The notes under the pieces: model-generated | Told to the model about the DNA's origin: nothing | What the model saw: the letters and a program-made list of their open reading frames with translations, nothing else | Databases searched by the model: none | NCBI GenBank assembly: GCA_025504975.1 | Contig: JANUWI010000001.1 | Span: 1,798,001-1,862,000, forward strand | Length of the DNA stretch: 64,000 nucleotides | Source: Plenodomus lindquistii | Taxonomy: Eukaryota > Ascomycota > Dothideomycetes > Pleosporales > Leptosphaeriaceae | Reading direction: 5' to 3' | Made by a program: the position numbers and the translations under genes | Part shown: piece after piece, positions 21,612 through 30,702 of the stretch | Numbering within the stretch: position 1 is the stretch's first letter | Layout of the letters: the number at the start of each line of letters is the position of its first letter

Positions 21612-22873
21612 GTCCGATCTTCCTCCGGGTCCAGTACTTCGGCAGCGTCGTGATATTGGTCAGAGTAATCTTCAATCGCAATTTCCCTTACTCGTGGCAA
21701 TGGACATTCATTGGCGTAGTGTCCTGGCTTGCCACAGTTGTAGCAGTTACCCGGTGCCTTTTCGGGAGCTGGGGTAGCTGTCGCTCGCTGTGGGGGTACT
21801 GTAGTGGATCGTGGGAAGGTTCGGGGAGCCGTGTACGGTGCTGTGTTTCCCGAGGTCTCTCTCCGAAGGGTATCCGAACTGGGTCGTACTGTGGTCCTGG
21901 CTTGGGACTTGGTAGTACCATTGTAAGAAGAGTTCTGATGATGTGTATCCCTTGGGTAGGTTCTTCTTTCCATATCAAAGGCAGTGAGGTGCTCTATCAT
22001 ATCCGGAAAGGAGTCGTTCCAGGTATGCTTGAACCCTTGACTAGGAATACGCAGGCTAGGAGTTATCTTCACCCACATGTAGTGAATCCATTCCGTATGT
22101 GGTACGCGTCCTTTCACGGCATGGCTTAAGAAACGGGCTTTGAAAGCAGGGAAAGTTTCGTTCTTCTCCATGTGTAGTTGGTCAAAGGCATTGCGTGCCT
22201 CAGCCTGTTCGTTGCCAGTGATGAAGTATCCATTGAGCGTGGCTATCATGGCTTCTGCGGAGAAGAAGTGGTCGGCTTCGTTATCGGACAGGTATCGGGG
22301 CTCGAGATACTCTTTAGCTAGACCGGAAGTACTGCCCCAGACTAGTGCCATGCGGGCACGCTCGGAACGGTAGTGGTCACTGTTGATCTCGAGTCGATCC
22401 AGTATCGAAGCCTTCCATTGTCTGTAGGTGGGGTCCTTCCCATCTGACAGTTCAGAGATGGGAGGGGTCCGCTCTGATAAACGTGGCTTCTCAAGGATAT
22501 AAGAAGGGGCTTCAGAAGGTAATCTAGTCGACTGGCGACGTTGATGAGTCTGAAGGTTTTCGGTGGAGGACAGGGGCGAGTCCGGGAGCGGGGTCGGGCG
22601 AGGTTTCCTTCCCTTGACAGGTTTCGTTTTGGCCTGCAGAGCTGCCAACTCAGCGCGCAGCTGGGCTATTATTTCTGCAGCGTTGTCAGGGGTCACGGTT
22701 GGTGGATTCCTAGGTTCCGCCGAAGTGGGTCCGGCTTCTGTCCGACTCTGATTATCCTCCGATTGGCTGGCATCGGTCGTCTTCCGTATTTCAGACATTC
22801 GATGAGTTTGTAGGCCTTCTGCAAAGGCTGGTTGTTTCCCTTTGTTCCTCGAGGAGCGGGATTCGTTGTCCAT
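21599..22873 (-). CDS. gag: Gag polyprotein of the intact Gypsy
   Basis: A 424-residue capsid/nucleocapsid protein starting at the ATG at 22873. The N-terminal third is charged and low complexity (ELAALQAKTKPVKGRKPRP). The middle, roughly residues 140-300, is the retrotransposon Gag capsid-like region (DRLEINSDHYRSERARMALV, then AFDQLHMEKNETFPAFKARF). A single CCHC zinc knuckle, CYNCGKPGHYANEC, lies near residue 377 and would bind the RNA genome. The stop TAG is at 21599-21601. Six bases before it sits the heptamer GGGAAAC, so a fraction of ribosomes should enter pol. Confidence 0.95.
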   Translation of the reverse strand: MDNESRSSRNKGKQPAFAEGLQTHRMSEIRKTTDASQSEDNQSRTEAGPTSAEPRNPPTVTPDNAAEIIAQLRAELAALQAKTKPVKGRKPRPTPLPDSPLSSTENLQTHQRRQSTRLPSEAPSYILEKPRLSERTPPISELSDGKDPTYRQWKASILDRLEINSDHYRSERARMALVWGSTSGLAKEYLEPRYLSDNEADHFFSAEAMIATLNGYFITGNEQAEARNAFDQLHMEKNETFPAFKARFLSHAVKGRVPHTEWIHYMWVKITPSLRIPSQGFKHTWNDSFPDMIEHLTAFDMERRTYPRDTHHQNSSYNGTTKSQARTTVRPSSDTLRRETSGNTAPYTAPRTFPRSTTVPPQRATATPAPEKAPGNCYNCGKPGHYANECPLPRVREIAIEDYSDQYHDAAEVLDPEEDRTGNE

Positions 22874-23180
22874 TGATGGGGACAGGTATCGGCTTTGCCT
22901 CCGATCCTGCTAGGTTATTGGTAGTCTCCGAGTCTCTACCTTGGCGCTATCTGACGCGACTTTTCCGAAGGTAATCCGAGCTGGTGATGCTACGGAAGTC
23001 CAAACCTATAGGCTTCGGTCGACTGGAGATCTCTGGGGTCCAGTCTTGGGATTGTTGATAGATCTATCGGCGTCAATCAGGGCCGGAACCGGGGAGGTCT
23101 CGGGGGCTGGTCGACTGAGGGATTCGAGTAATCCTTTCAAGCAAATTGGCGATATTGTATAGGCCGTCACCGGCAGGGGG

Positions 23181-23193
23181 ATGATTTTCTTGT
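23181..23193 (-). other. Self-priming primer-binding site
   Basis: In element orientation ACAAGAAAATCAT lies 2 nt after the 5' LTR and does not begin with TGG, so it is not a normal tRNA primer site. It is the exact 13-nt reverse complement of ATGATTTTCTTGT inside the LTR (23315-23327), about 35 nt downstream of the TATA core. The transcript's 5' end could therefore fold back as primer, the mechanism known for the Tf1/sushi group. Confidence 0.75.
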
Positions 23194-23195
23194 AA

Positions 23196-23612
23196 TGTAA
23201 CGGCTCAAGAACATGAGGTGCCGAAAGGCGTCCGAATCAGCTCGAAGGCATATGGGAGTGCGCGCAGATCAAGACGCCAAACAAATCATATTCTTATAGG
23301 CCTTGTACGAAAGGACAAGAAAATCATGCCTCTACAGTTCTATCAAGGAAGCAAGCTATATAGGGTAGGACTCGGTGGTAGTTCTGGGCCCTCACGGGGT
23401 TCTCTCCTTTCCTCTGCTGTGTTGGCACGTAGGTAACAGTGGGGTAGGGATTCTTGTAGGATCTGGACTGGGTACGGTACGGAGGTGGTTCGGGTAGAGG
23501 TCGGTATAGTCTCCCATCTTTGATAAGCTTGTATGGGGAAAGATGGGGGTGGCTCACGAGGGGGCTCCTGTGGCTGAGGGTCGTCGTTGTAATAGGATGT
23601 GGCTTTGTCACA
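23196..23612 (-). repeat. 5' LTR of the intact Gypsy
   Basis: Identical to 16105-16521. A TATATA core lies at 23357-23362 and the likely transcript start lies about 35 nt downstream at 23327. Confidence 0.95.
23356..23363 (-). promoter_or_regulatory. TATA box of the intact Gypsy 5' LTR
   Basis: CTATATAG in the LTR, 35 nt upstream of the predicted transcript start ATGATTTTC. The same site is at 16265-16272 in the 3' LTR. Confidence 0.6.
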
Positions 23613-25513
23613 ATCTACTATTTTATATAACCTAGGCGTAAGTATAAAACTACTATTACTTATTAATACTAGCGCCTAAAAATATCTTTTTTTAAATTTA
23701 TATATTATTTTTTTTTTATTTTCTTTACTTTAAACTAAAGTCTAAAAACTACTCTATCTAGTAATAGTTAGAGAGTTTAAAAACTAAATCTTTTTACTAG
23801 TTATAGAATATATCTGTTTCTATATAATTATAGACAGATAAAAAATTCTAAACTATTTATTTATTATACTTAATCTAGAAGCTTAGAATATAATTATTAG
23901 AATATAATAGTTAAAAAGGTTTAAAATTCTACTAGATATAGATAGGTTCTAGTTATAGTAGCTAGCTACTTACTTTAAAATCTATATCTCTACTCCTCTA
24001 ATTTTTATATAACTCTATTAAAGAATACTAAAAAAGCACGTTGCTTTTAATATTAAAAAATAAAACGCTTTATAGAAAAAAAAGTTATATTAGAAAACTA
24101 GTAGCCTACACCTTTTAATTAATTGTATTTATAGAATTTTTAAAGCCCTATAATACTAGAATATCTCTCTAGAGATCTAAAAACTAGACCTGCTTTAAAA
24201 ACCCTTTAAAACCTTTTCTAGTCTTTAAGTTACTATTATTTCTACTAATACCTTCTATTTTAATATAAAAAAAAAAAAAAATAAGTTTTTTATTACTAGT
24301 CTATATAAAATTAACTAGATCTTTAAAAACTATAATAAAAAAAACGTTTAAAAAAATAACTATTTAATCTAGAACTAACTTTTTTTCTACTACTAGTAGT
24401 ATTAGAATATATTTAGTTTATTAGCTATAGAGAAACTACTAGAACACTAACTATATAACTATAAAATTATTCTAAATAAACTTTTACCTAATAACTTTAG
24501 CTTTCTATATAAATAAAACACTAAAGATTTAGAAGCTATTAAAAAGTACGTCTAGAAAAACTTATAGAAGGGATTTATAGAGACTAGTTATAGCCTTTTT
24601 ACTTTTTCTATTCTCTATATCTGCAAACCTAATAAGTTACTCTATATCTATATTAACTACTAAAAGTTTAACTAGCTTACTTAAAAAGACGCCTATCTAA
24701 TTCTAAAAATAAATAATTTACTAATCTATTTAAGTAAGGCTAAAATTTTTACTAAGTTTAATATCTAAGTAGCTTTTAATAAAATTTATATAGATCTAGA
24801 GTCTAAGAAATACACTACTTTCTATACCTACTATAGATTATATAAGTGTAAAGTACTTCTTTTTAGTCTCTATAATAGCCTCTCTACCTATTAAAGGTAT
24901 ATAAATAATATATTTATAGATTATTTAGATAATTTCTATATTACCTATTTAGATAATATTTTTATCTACTTTAAAAACGTCTAGAGCTACTAATAACACG
25001 TTAAGCTTATTTTAGAAAGGCTATAAAAAGCAGGACTATAAGTAGCAATTAAAAAAAGTAAATTCTACGTTATTTAAACTAAGTATTTAGAATATATTCT
25101 AACTAATAAAGAAATAGAGGTAGATCTAGAAAAGGTAAAAGTACTTTATAACTAGGTCTAACCTACTACTATAATAGGTGTTAAGTTTTTTCTAGAGTTT
25201 ACTAGATTCTATAGACAATTTATCTCTAAATTCTTATAAGTAGCTAAGCTAATAATAGCTCTATAAAGTTCTTTAACCCTATTTATATAGACTAAGAATT
25301 GTTAAAATAGCTTTAAAAAGCTAAAGTCTTTGCTTCTAGCAATTCTAGTCCTGTACTACTTTAATTCTAATTATAATATAAAACTAGAAACTAACACTTT
25401 AAATAGAGTAGTAGCTAGAATTATATTTTAAAAATACCTAGATAGTAAATAGTACCCTATAGCTTTTTATAGTAAAATACTTACTAGAGCAGAGCTTAAT
25501 TAGAAAATATATA

Positions 25514-25701
25514 CCATCAGATTGACGGAGTTATTCTAGAGCCAGTAGATAAGCGGGGCACAGGGTGCGCTAGCGCACCCTGCAGCCGACGCGACAAAAC
25601 TAGCCTCCTGAGCAACGCTCGGAGAAGACACAATCAATGATCTCAACCCTCATCAAATTCATCAATATTCGTGCACTTTCAATAGTACCGTGCATCTGAC
25701 A
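25514..25701 (+). repeat. 5' LTR of the Copia element
   Basis: 188 bp. It differs from the 3' LTR at its first bases (CCATCAGATTG instead of TGTCAGATTG) and at about three internal positions. It contains a perfect 22-bp palindrome at 25561-25582. Confidence 0.9.
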
Positions 25702-25756
25702 ATTAAGAGTCTCACTGCCGACTACCGCTCAGGCCACCCCAACACGTCTATCCAAC

Positions 25757-26947
25757 ATGACGACAATGCGTGATCCAACAGCTATCCTACGGGATCACAC
25801 AGACTACACAACATGGATGACGCAGCTCAAAGCGCGCTGCATCGCACATAACATCTGGGACAAGATCAATCCTAAGTCTACTACCCGGCCAACAGTTAAA
25901 CCGGTAGCAGAAAGAGCCCCGGTGATTGCTGATTACGCGCCAGCCAATGCAAGTAACACAAGCCCAAGAAGGATCACCGATCTCTCCACAGCAGGCCAGA
26001 AGGCTTTCCGGGATGACCTCGAGTATCACAAAATCCTCCTCGAACAATACAAGAACGACCGACATGACTACGAGAAAGAGCAATCCAGCCTTCAGCACAT
26101 CGTAGCGTTCATCCAATCAACAGTAACACCGCATCTGCTCCGAACCTGTTGCCTACCCGACCAATCCCTCCGAAAATGGCTCATAAGCCTCGAAGCGACG
26201 ATTGGGATTGACGAACAACTTGAACAAGAGCGAGCCCGCGAGCGATACCTTCAGGCATTGAAGCCAATGAGAACCTCCGCGCACTGGGATAGCTGGCTCG
26301 CAGAATACGACCAAGCCGCAACTGAAGCAGAGGCATACAACGTACCGGAAGTACTGCAGATCAATGCAGTAACAAAAGATTTCCTCACATCGGTTAACAC
26401 GGTGGCAAATGTGTGGGCAACCACCTTCCAGGACTCTGGACGATACCAACCCGGAATGAACCGCAAAGAGATGATGAAACGCTATCGGGAGTACATGATG
26501 AATAACCATCCCCTGAAAACAGGGAAGAGCAAAGCAAGTTTCATTGCAGCTCATGACGAGGCTTCACATGACACCGCTGAGGGCGAAGCCCATCAGGACA
26601 GTACAAGGGACGCCTCTACTGTGAACAGCGCGCCATCTCGCCGGGGAAGACCCCGTAATCAACGCGGCAACGATCGAAAGCGACAAGCCGAGAGACCTCC
26701 AGAAGGCTCATACTCCTCCACAAAATGCTTAGCATGTGGACAACGCCATGCCTTGAAGGACTGCTACTACCTACATGAGGAGAAAGCACCCGGCTGGTGG
26801 AAACCAAACGAGTCCGTAAAGGAGCTCGTCAAATTCAAGAAGGAACAAGACCCAGAACTACAAGGGCTAATCCGCTCACAGAGCCGACCCCGCACAAGGA
26901 CGCCAACTATCAAGCAGTCCCATACCCCAACTCCGGAAATAGAATGA
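25757..26947 (+). CDS. gag: Copia Gag
   Basis: A 396-residue protein. An N-terminal region typical of Copia Gag (HTDYTTWMTQLKARCIAHNI) is followed by a helical capsid-like middle (LEQERARERYLQALKPMRTS). A zinc knuckle of the CX2CX3HX4C kind, CLACGQRHALKDC, lies near residue 335. It ends at TGA 26945-26947, directly followed by CTA, and the same frame stays open beyond the stop for 450 codons. Confidence 0.93.
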   Translation: MTTMRDPTAILRDHTDYTTWMTQLKARCIAHNIWDKINPKSTTRPTVKPVAERAPVIADYAPANASNTSPRRITDLSTAGQKAFRDDLEYHKILLEQYKNDRHDYEKEQSSLQHIVAFIQSTVTPHLLRTCCLPDQSLRKWLISLEATIGIDEQLEQERARERYLQALKPMRTSAHWDSWLAEYDQAATEAEAYNVPEVLQINAVTKDFLTSVNTVANVWATTFQDSGRYQPGMNRKEMMKRYREYMMNNHPLKTGKSKASFIAAHDEASHDTAEGEAHQDSTRDASTVNSAPSRRGRPRNQRGNDRKRQAERPPEGSYSSTKCLACGQRHALKDCYYLHEEKAPGWWKPNESVKELVKFKKEQDPELQGLIRSQSRPRTRTPTIKQSHTPTPEIE

Positions 26948-26950
26948 CTA
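26945..26950 (+). promoter_or_regulatory. Candidate stop-codon readthrough site UGA-CUA between Copia gag and pol
   Basis: The stop TGA is followed by CTA, the context known to promote ribosomal readthrough in fungi, animals and alphaviruses. The downstream pol frame is in phase and has no ATG before the protease, so readthrough would produce Gag-Pol. Confidence 0.75.
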
Positions 26951-28303
26951 TATGGTCGTCAAATCACGCAAGTTGGAGGTTCCGAGGATCGGTTCCTGGC
27001 AACGTCCAATACAGAGGCAGGCTTCGCTGCCACAACAAGAGATTATCCGCTCCGAAATTCATACATTCTGGATTCAGGCACGACATGCCATATTACGAAC
27101 GATCCCCAACGCATATATGACTATCGCGCACCCGGACCCTCAGACTATATATGGGCCGGTAACACACAAGACTGGATCAGGGGGTACGGCTCCATCCGGC
27201 TGCCCCTCAGGCACGATCAGCGAACGACGATAATAACGCTCCATGACGTAGCCGTCTGTCCTGACTTCCTCTGTAATCTTGTATCCTTCCGATTACTCCG
27301 ACAACAAGGAATATGGTGGGACACCAGAACCGATCCAACAACGCTACGAGCGTCGGACAGCACAATCATTGGAAGCCTGCAGGAGCTGTACGGCCAATGG
27401 GTAATCGAGCACCACACATTGGCACCTGCGGCTTACCACACACACAAAGCAACGTCGCGTACACCGAGACGAGCTCAGATAGCCCCAGCACTCGTATGGC
27501 ACAAGAGACTTGGGCATCCCGGTCCAGCAACCGTGGAGCACCTCATGCAGCAAGCTGAGGGGGTGCGAGTGAAAGGCATTACTACAGTAGAGTGCAACTC
27601 CTGTGGACGAGCCAAGGCCCGGCGTCAAATCAGACGGGCCCCACGAAATACAGATTACGAAGGACCAGGAGAGAGACTGGCCATCGATTTCCATTCATAC
27701 GAACACCAAAGCATCACCAAAGAAAGGAGCCAGATGCTCATCACCGACAGATACTCAGGAATGCAATGGGACTATTACTTCACCGACAACAGGACCGCAA
27801 AGTCCATCATCAAAGCATTCTCTAACTTCATTCTATTTCTCAAGAACCATTTCAACATCACCGTAAAGATCATCGAAGCGGACAACGAAATCACAACGGT
27901 CAAGCCAGAGGTACAGCGCTACCTTTCATCGCAAGGCATTGTTATTGAGCCCTCGGCCCCGGATACACAAGCACAGAACGGAGGCGCCGAACGCTCAGGG
28001 GGTGTAAACAAGGAGAAAGCGCGCGCAATGCGACTCGACGCCAATCTCTCATGGGAGCTCTGGCCGGAGATAACGCGAGCCGCCGTCTACCTATACAACC
28101 GATCGCCTAACTACGCAAACAACTGGAAGACTCCATACGAGATCTTCTTCACTCGCGTGGCCTTTAGCAACGGCATAGTCACGTCGATACGAAAACCAAA
28201 CCTTGCTCACCTTAGAGCATACGGCTGCAAAGCGTTCGCCATGACCGACGACACGTATCGCGGAAAGGACGCTTGCAACGCCTTGATCCAAAAGCCTGGG
28301 TAG
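26948..28303 (+). CDS. pol: Copia Pol, first part: protease and integrase
   Basis: Same frame as gag, open from directly after the TGA. The aspartic protease has YILDSGTTCHIT. The integrase zinc finger is WHKRLGHPG...CNSCGRAKA. The catalytic core has AIDFHSY (first Asp), EADNEITT (second Asp) and SAPDTQAQNGGAERSGG (Glu). There is no ATG upstream of the protease, so translation depends on readthrough. The frame ends at TAG 28301-28303 because of a one-base loss near 28270; homologous protein continues in the next frame as LQRLDPKAWVGYLVGY. Confidence 0.9.
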   Translation, partial: LYGRQITQVGGSEDRFLATSNTEAGFAATTRDYPLRNSYILDSGTTCHITNDPQRIYDYRAPGPSDYIWAGNTQDWIRGYGSIRLPLRHDQRTTIITLHDVAVCPDFLCNLVSFRLLRQQGIWWDTRTDPTTLRASDSTIIGSLQELYGQWVIEHHTLAPAAYHTHKATSRTPRRAQIAPALVWHKRLGHPGPATVEHLMQQAEGVRVKGITTVECNSCGRAKARRQIRRAPRNTDYEGPGERLAIDFHSYEHQSITKERSQMLITDRYSGMQWDYYFTDNRTAKSIIKAFSNFILFLKNHFNITVKIIEADNEITTVKPEVQRYLSSQGIVIEPSAPDTQAQNGGAERSGGVNKEKARAMRLDANLSWELWPEITRAAVYLYNRSPNYANNWKTPYEIFFTRVAFSNGIVTSIRKPNLAHLRAYGCKAFAMTDDTYRGKDACNALIQKPG

Positions 28304-30471
28304 GATACCTAGTAGGATATCGATCTACCAACATCTACAGGATATGGATCCCATCCCTGGCCAAGGTCATTAGCACTAGGGACGTCACCTTTGACGAACA
28401 AACAACTTTTGATGGGAAGGTAGAAGACCTGATGGACAACCTCATGCACAGCACACTAAGAGAAATCGCCACGCTTGTGAGGACCATGGAGCTCCCTTCA
28501 CCAGCACACGAACCGGAAACTGAATCCTTCCACGAGGACGATGCTCTTGAAGAGGCCTCAGAGCCACATCCTGAAGCAGATCCGCCGGGATACTACAACG
28601 GTAGGAAGATTAGGGATCATTACCCATCTCCACCGCCGACGCCGCCACCAGCGGCTCTCCTTGCACAATTCATGGCAGGGACACACCCTGAGGAACAATC
28701 GGTGTCATCCCGTACAATCCCAGGGGCAGCAGCGTTTACCGCAGGAACCCAAGCAGGCAACATAGGGACGACCGGAGGAGAAGCCATTGACAAAGCCCGA
28801 TTGAGAAGGATGCTTGCCACCGGCTCGAGACCCCATCGCAGCCAGCTACCGCCTCCTCCCACGTACAAAAGCCAGCTTGAGGATCATCCACTAGGCGCTG
28901 AGTTTAAACAAGCTGAACTTGACCATCTTTTGAGCCATGCTCAGATGGGTTCATGGACTGAAGTTCCAATCAGAACGGCTAAGTCAACGGGACAACAGAT
29001 CCTTGACTGCATGTGGGTCTACACGTACAAGCTGGATAAAGACCACAACCTCCTCAAATGCAAGGCGCGACTAGTGGTCCGAGGAGATCAACAGAGAAAC
29101 ATTACCTCTCAAGACACCTACGCAGCCACACTAGCTAGCCGCTCGTTCAGAATGTTGATGGCAATCGCAGCCCAGCACGAACTAGAGCTCAAGCAATTCG
29201 ACGTTACGAACGCGTTCGTACACGCAGTGATGGACCGAGTTGTCTACATGCGTATGCCGAAAGGCCATCAGAAGGCCGGCACGATCCTACAAGTCAACAA
29301 GGCATTATATGGCCTTAGGATCTCACCACTGCTCTGGCAGAAGGAGTTCACAGCAACCCTGCAGAGGCTCGGCTTTGAAGCTATACCACATGAGCCGTGC
29401 TGCCTTATTAAGGGCAGTATCATTATCTTCTTTTACGTTGATGATATCATCATGGCTTATCCAACAGGGCAGGATCAGCAGGCTACCGGAGTAACGGAGC
29501 AGCTGAAGAAGCAGTACACGATTACCGGAGGACACGACTTACAATGGTTCCTCGGGATGGAGATAATCCGTGACCGAGCCTCGCGCCGGATCCAACTCTC
29601 CCAGGCCTCCTACTGCGACAAGATCAGTCGACTGATCGACGATCGAGGAGTAGCACACGACACTCCGATGGCAGCCATTGAGCTAGTGCCAAGCGACGGA
29701 CTAGCGAGCCACGCGGACGTCAACAAATATCAACGAAAGATTGGATCACTTCTCTTCGCCGCAGTCACCACGCGACCAGACATCTCATTTGCTACGTCAC
29801 GACTAGCAAGGCATCTTACCAATCCCAGCCATGAACATCACAAAGCTGCAGACCGAGTCTTGATGTATCTTCAGGACACCAAATCAACCGTGTTGCAACT
29901 CGGGGGTGGCTCACGCCTTCAAGTCGCAAGCGACGCCTCCTTTGCTGACCACACACGAGATAGGAAAAGCTCACAGGGCTACGCAATTAAGCTATACAAC
30001 GGGCTTATCGCCTGGAAAGCAAACAAGCAGGACACGGTAACCACGTCGACCACCGAAGCCGAACTCCTCGCTCTGTCCCAAGTCGCCAAGGAAGCTCTCT
30101 TTATCTCGAGGCTCCTTCAGGAGCTCCACGTCAAGATTGAGCCAGGACCTATTATCATTGAATGCGACAATCAACAGACCATCCGACTACTCACCGCGGA
30201 GGTCTCAAAGCTCCAAACCAAGCTCCGACACGTTGATATCCACAACCACTGGCTACGGCAGGAAGTACAACAACAACGGATAAACGTACAGTACGTACAG
30301 TCATCAGAAATGATCGCAGACGGCCTCACAAAGGCCCTGCCGAAGGGATCCCGGGGAAGGTTCCTCCATCAACTCGGACTTATCAAAGCTGAGACGCTCT
30401 CAACGCCAACGAACGAGACTCCGATTGAGGAAATCCAACAGCAACTAGACCACCTCTCAATAACTCCTTAG
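28273..30471 (+). CDS. pol: Copia Pol, second part: reverse transcriptase and RNase H (frame-shifted)
   Basis: Continues Pol in the -1 frame: LDPKAWVGYLVGYRSTN, then a Pro-rich linker, then the Copia RT (WVYTYKLDKDHNLLKCKARL, FDVTNAFVHA, YGLRISPLLWQ, and the catalytic FFYVDDIIMAY). RNase H follows with VASDASFADHTRDRKSSQGY and TTSTTEAELLALS. It ends at 30471. The overlap with the previous frame is about 30 nt with no slippery heptamer, so a one-base deletion or sequencing error is the likely cause. If real, this copy cannot make a full Pol. Confidence 0.9.
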   Translation: MQRLDPKAWVGYLVGYRSTNIYRIWIPSLAKVISTRDVTFDEQTTFDGKVEDLMDNLMHSTLREIATLVRTMELPSPAHEPETESFHEDDALEEASEPHPEADPPGYYNGRKIRDHYPSPPPTPPPAALLAQFMAGTHPEEQSVSSRTIPGAAAFTAGTQAGNIGTTGGEAIDKARLRRMLATGSRPHRSQLPPPPTYKSQLEDHPLGAEFKQAELDHLLSHAQMGSWTEVPIRTAKSTGQQILDCMWVYTYKLDKDHNLLKCKARLVVRGDQQRNITSQDTYAATLASRSFRMLMAIAAQHELELKQFDVTNAFVHAVMDRVVYMRMPKGHQKAGTILQVNKALYGLRISPLLWQKEFTATLQRLGFEAIPHEPCCLIKGSIIIFFYVDDIIMAYPTGQDQQATGVTEQLKKQYTITGGHDLQWFLGMEIIRDRASRRIQLSQASYCDKISRLIDDRGVAHDTPMAAIELVPSDGLASHADVNKYQRKIGSLLFAAVTTRPDISFATSRLARHLTNPSHEHHKAADRVLMYLQDTKSTVLQLGGGSRLQVASDASFADHTRDRKSSQGYAIKLYNGLIAWKANKQDTVTTSTTEAELLALSQVAKEALFISRLLQELHVKIEPGPIIIECDNQQTIRLLTAEVSKLQTKLRHVDIHNHWLRQEVQQQRINVQYVQSSEMIADGLTKALPKGSRGRFLHQLGLIKAETLSTPTNETPIEEIQQQLDHLSITP

Positions 30472-30515
30472 GAGAAAGGTTTCAGCCAGCAATAGCTTCC
30501 AGGCTGAAGGGGGTG

Positions 30516-30702
30516 TGTCAGATTGACGGAGTTATTCTAGAGCCAGTAGATAAGCGGGGCACAGGGTGCGCTAGCGCACCCTGCAGCCGACGCGACAAAA
30601 CTAGCCTCCTGAGCAACGCTCGGAGAAGACACAATCAATGATCTCAACCATCATCAAATTCATCAATATTCGTGCACTTTCAATAGTACACTGCATCTGA
30701 CA
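30516..30702 (+). repeat. 3' LTR of the Copia element
   Basis: 187 bp, with inverted ends TGTCAGAT...ATCTGACA, followed by the target duplication ATATA. The palindrome recurs at 30562-30583. Confidence 0.92.

Larger units (their letters stand above)
16105..23612 (-). mobile_element. Intact Ty3/Gypsy chromovirus (Tf1/sushi-like), recent insertion
   Basis: A full 7,508-bp LTR retrotransposon on the minus strand. Two 417-bp LTRs (5' LTR 23196-23612, 3' LTR 16105-16521) appear identical over their whole length, and the target duplication ATCTA (16100-16104 and 23613-23617) is perfect. In element order it carries TATA box, self-complementary PBS, gag with zinc knuckle, -1 frameshift signal, pol (protease, RT, RNase H, integrase, chromodomain), an antisense accessory gene and a polypurine tract. 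It shows none of the C to T mutation of its surroundings. It inserted between gag and pol of an older, RIP-killed copy of itself. Confidence 0.96.
25514..30702 (+). mobile_element. Ty1/Copia retrotransposon, nearly intact
   Basis: About 5.19 kb, plus strand, inserted in the RNase H region of the dead outer Gypsy with a 5-bp duplication ATATA (25509-25513 and 30703-30707). LTRs are 25514-25701 and 30516-30702. Between them lie gag, a UGA-CUA stop, protease-integrase, a one-base frameshift, and RT-RNase H. A polypurine tract GAAGGGGGTG precedes the 3' LTR. The domain order PR-IN-RT-RH marks Copia rather than Gypsy. It lacks the RIP mutations of its host, so it arrived later. The LTRs differ at a few bases, so it is older than the intact Gypsy. 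Confidence 0.94.

Noticed and set aside
28265..28303. Programmed frameshift between Copia integrase and RT
   Set aside because: No slippery heptamer or hairpin, and recoding inside Pol at this point is not known in the family; a one-base deletion is simpler.
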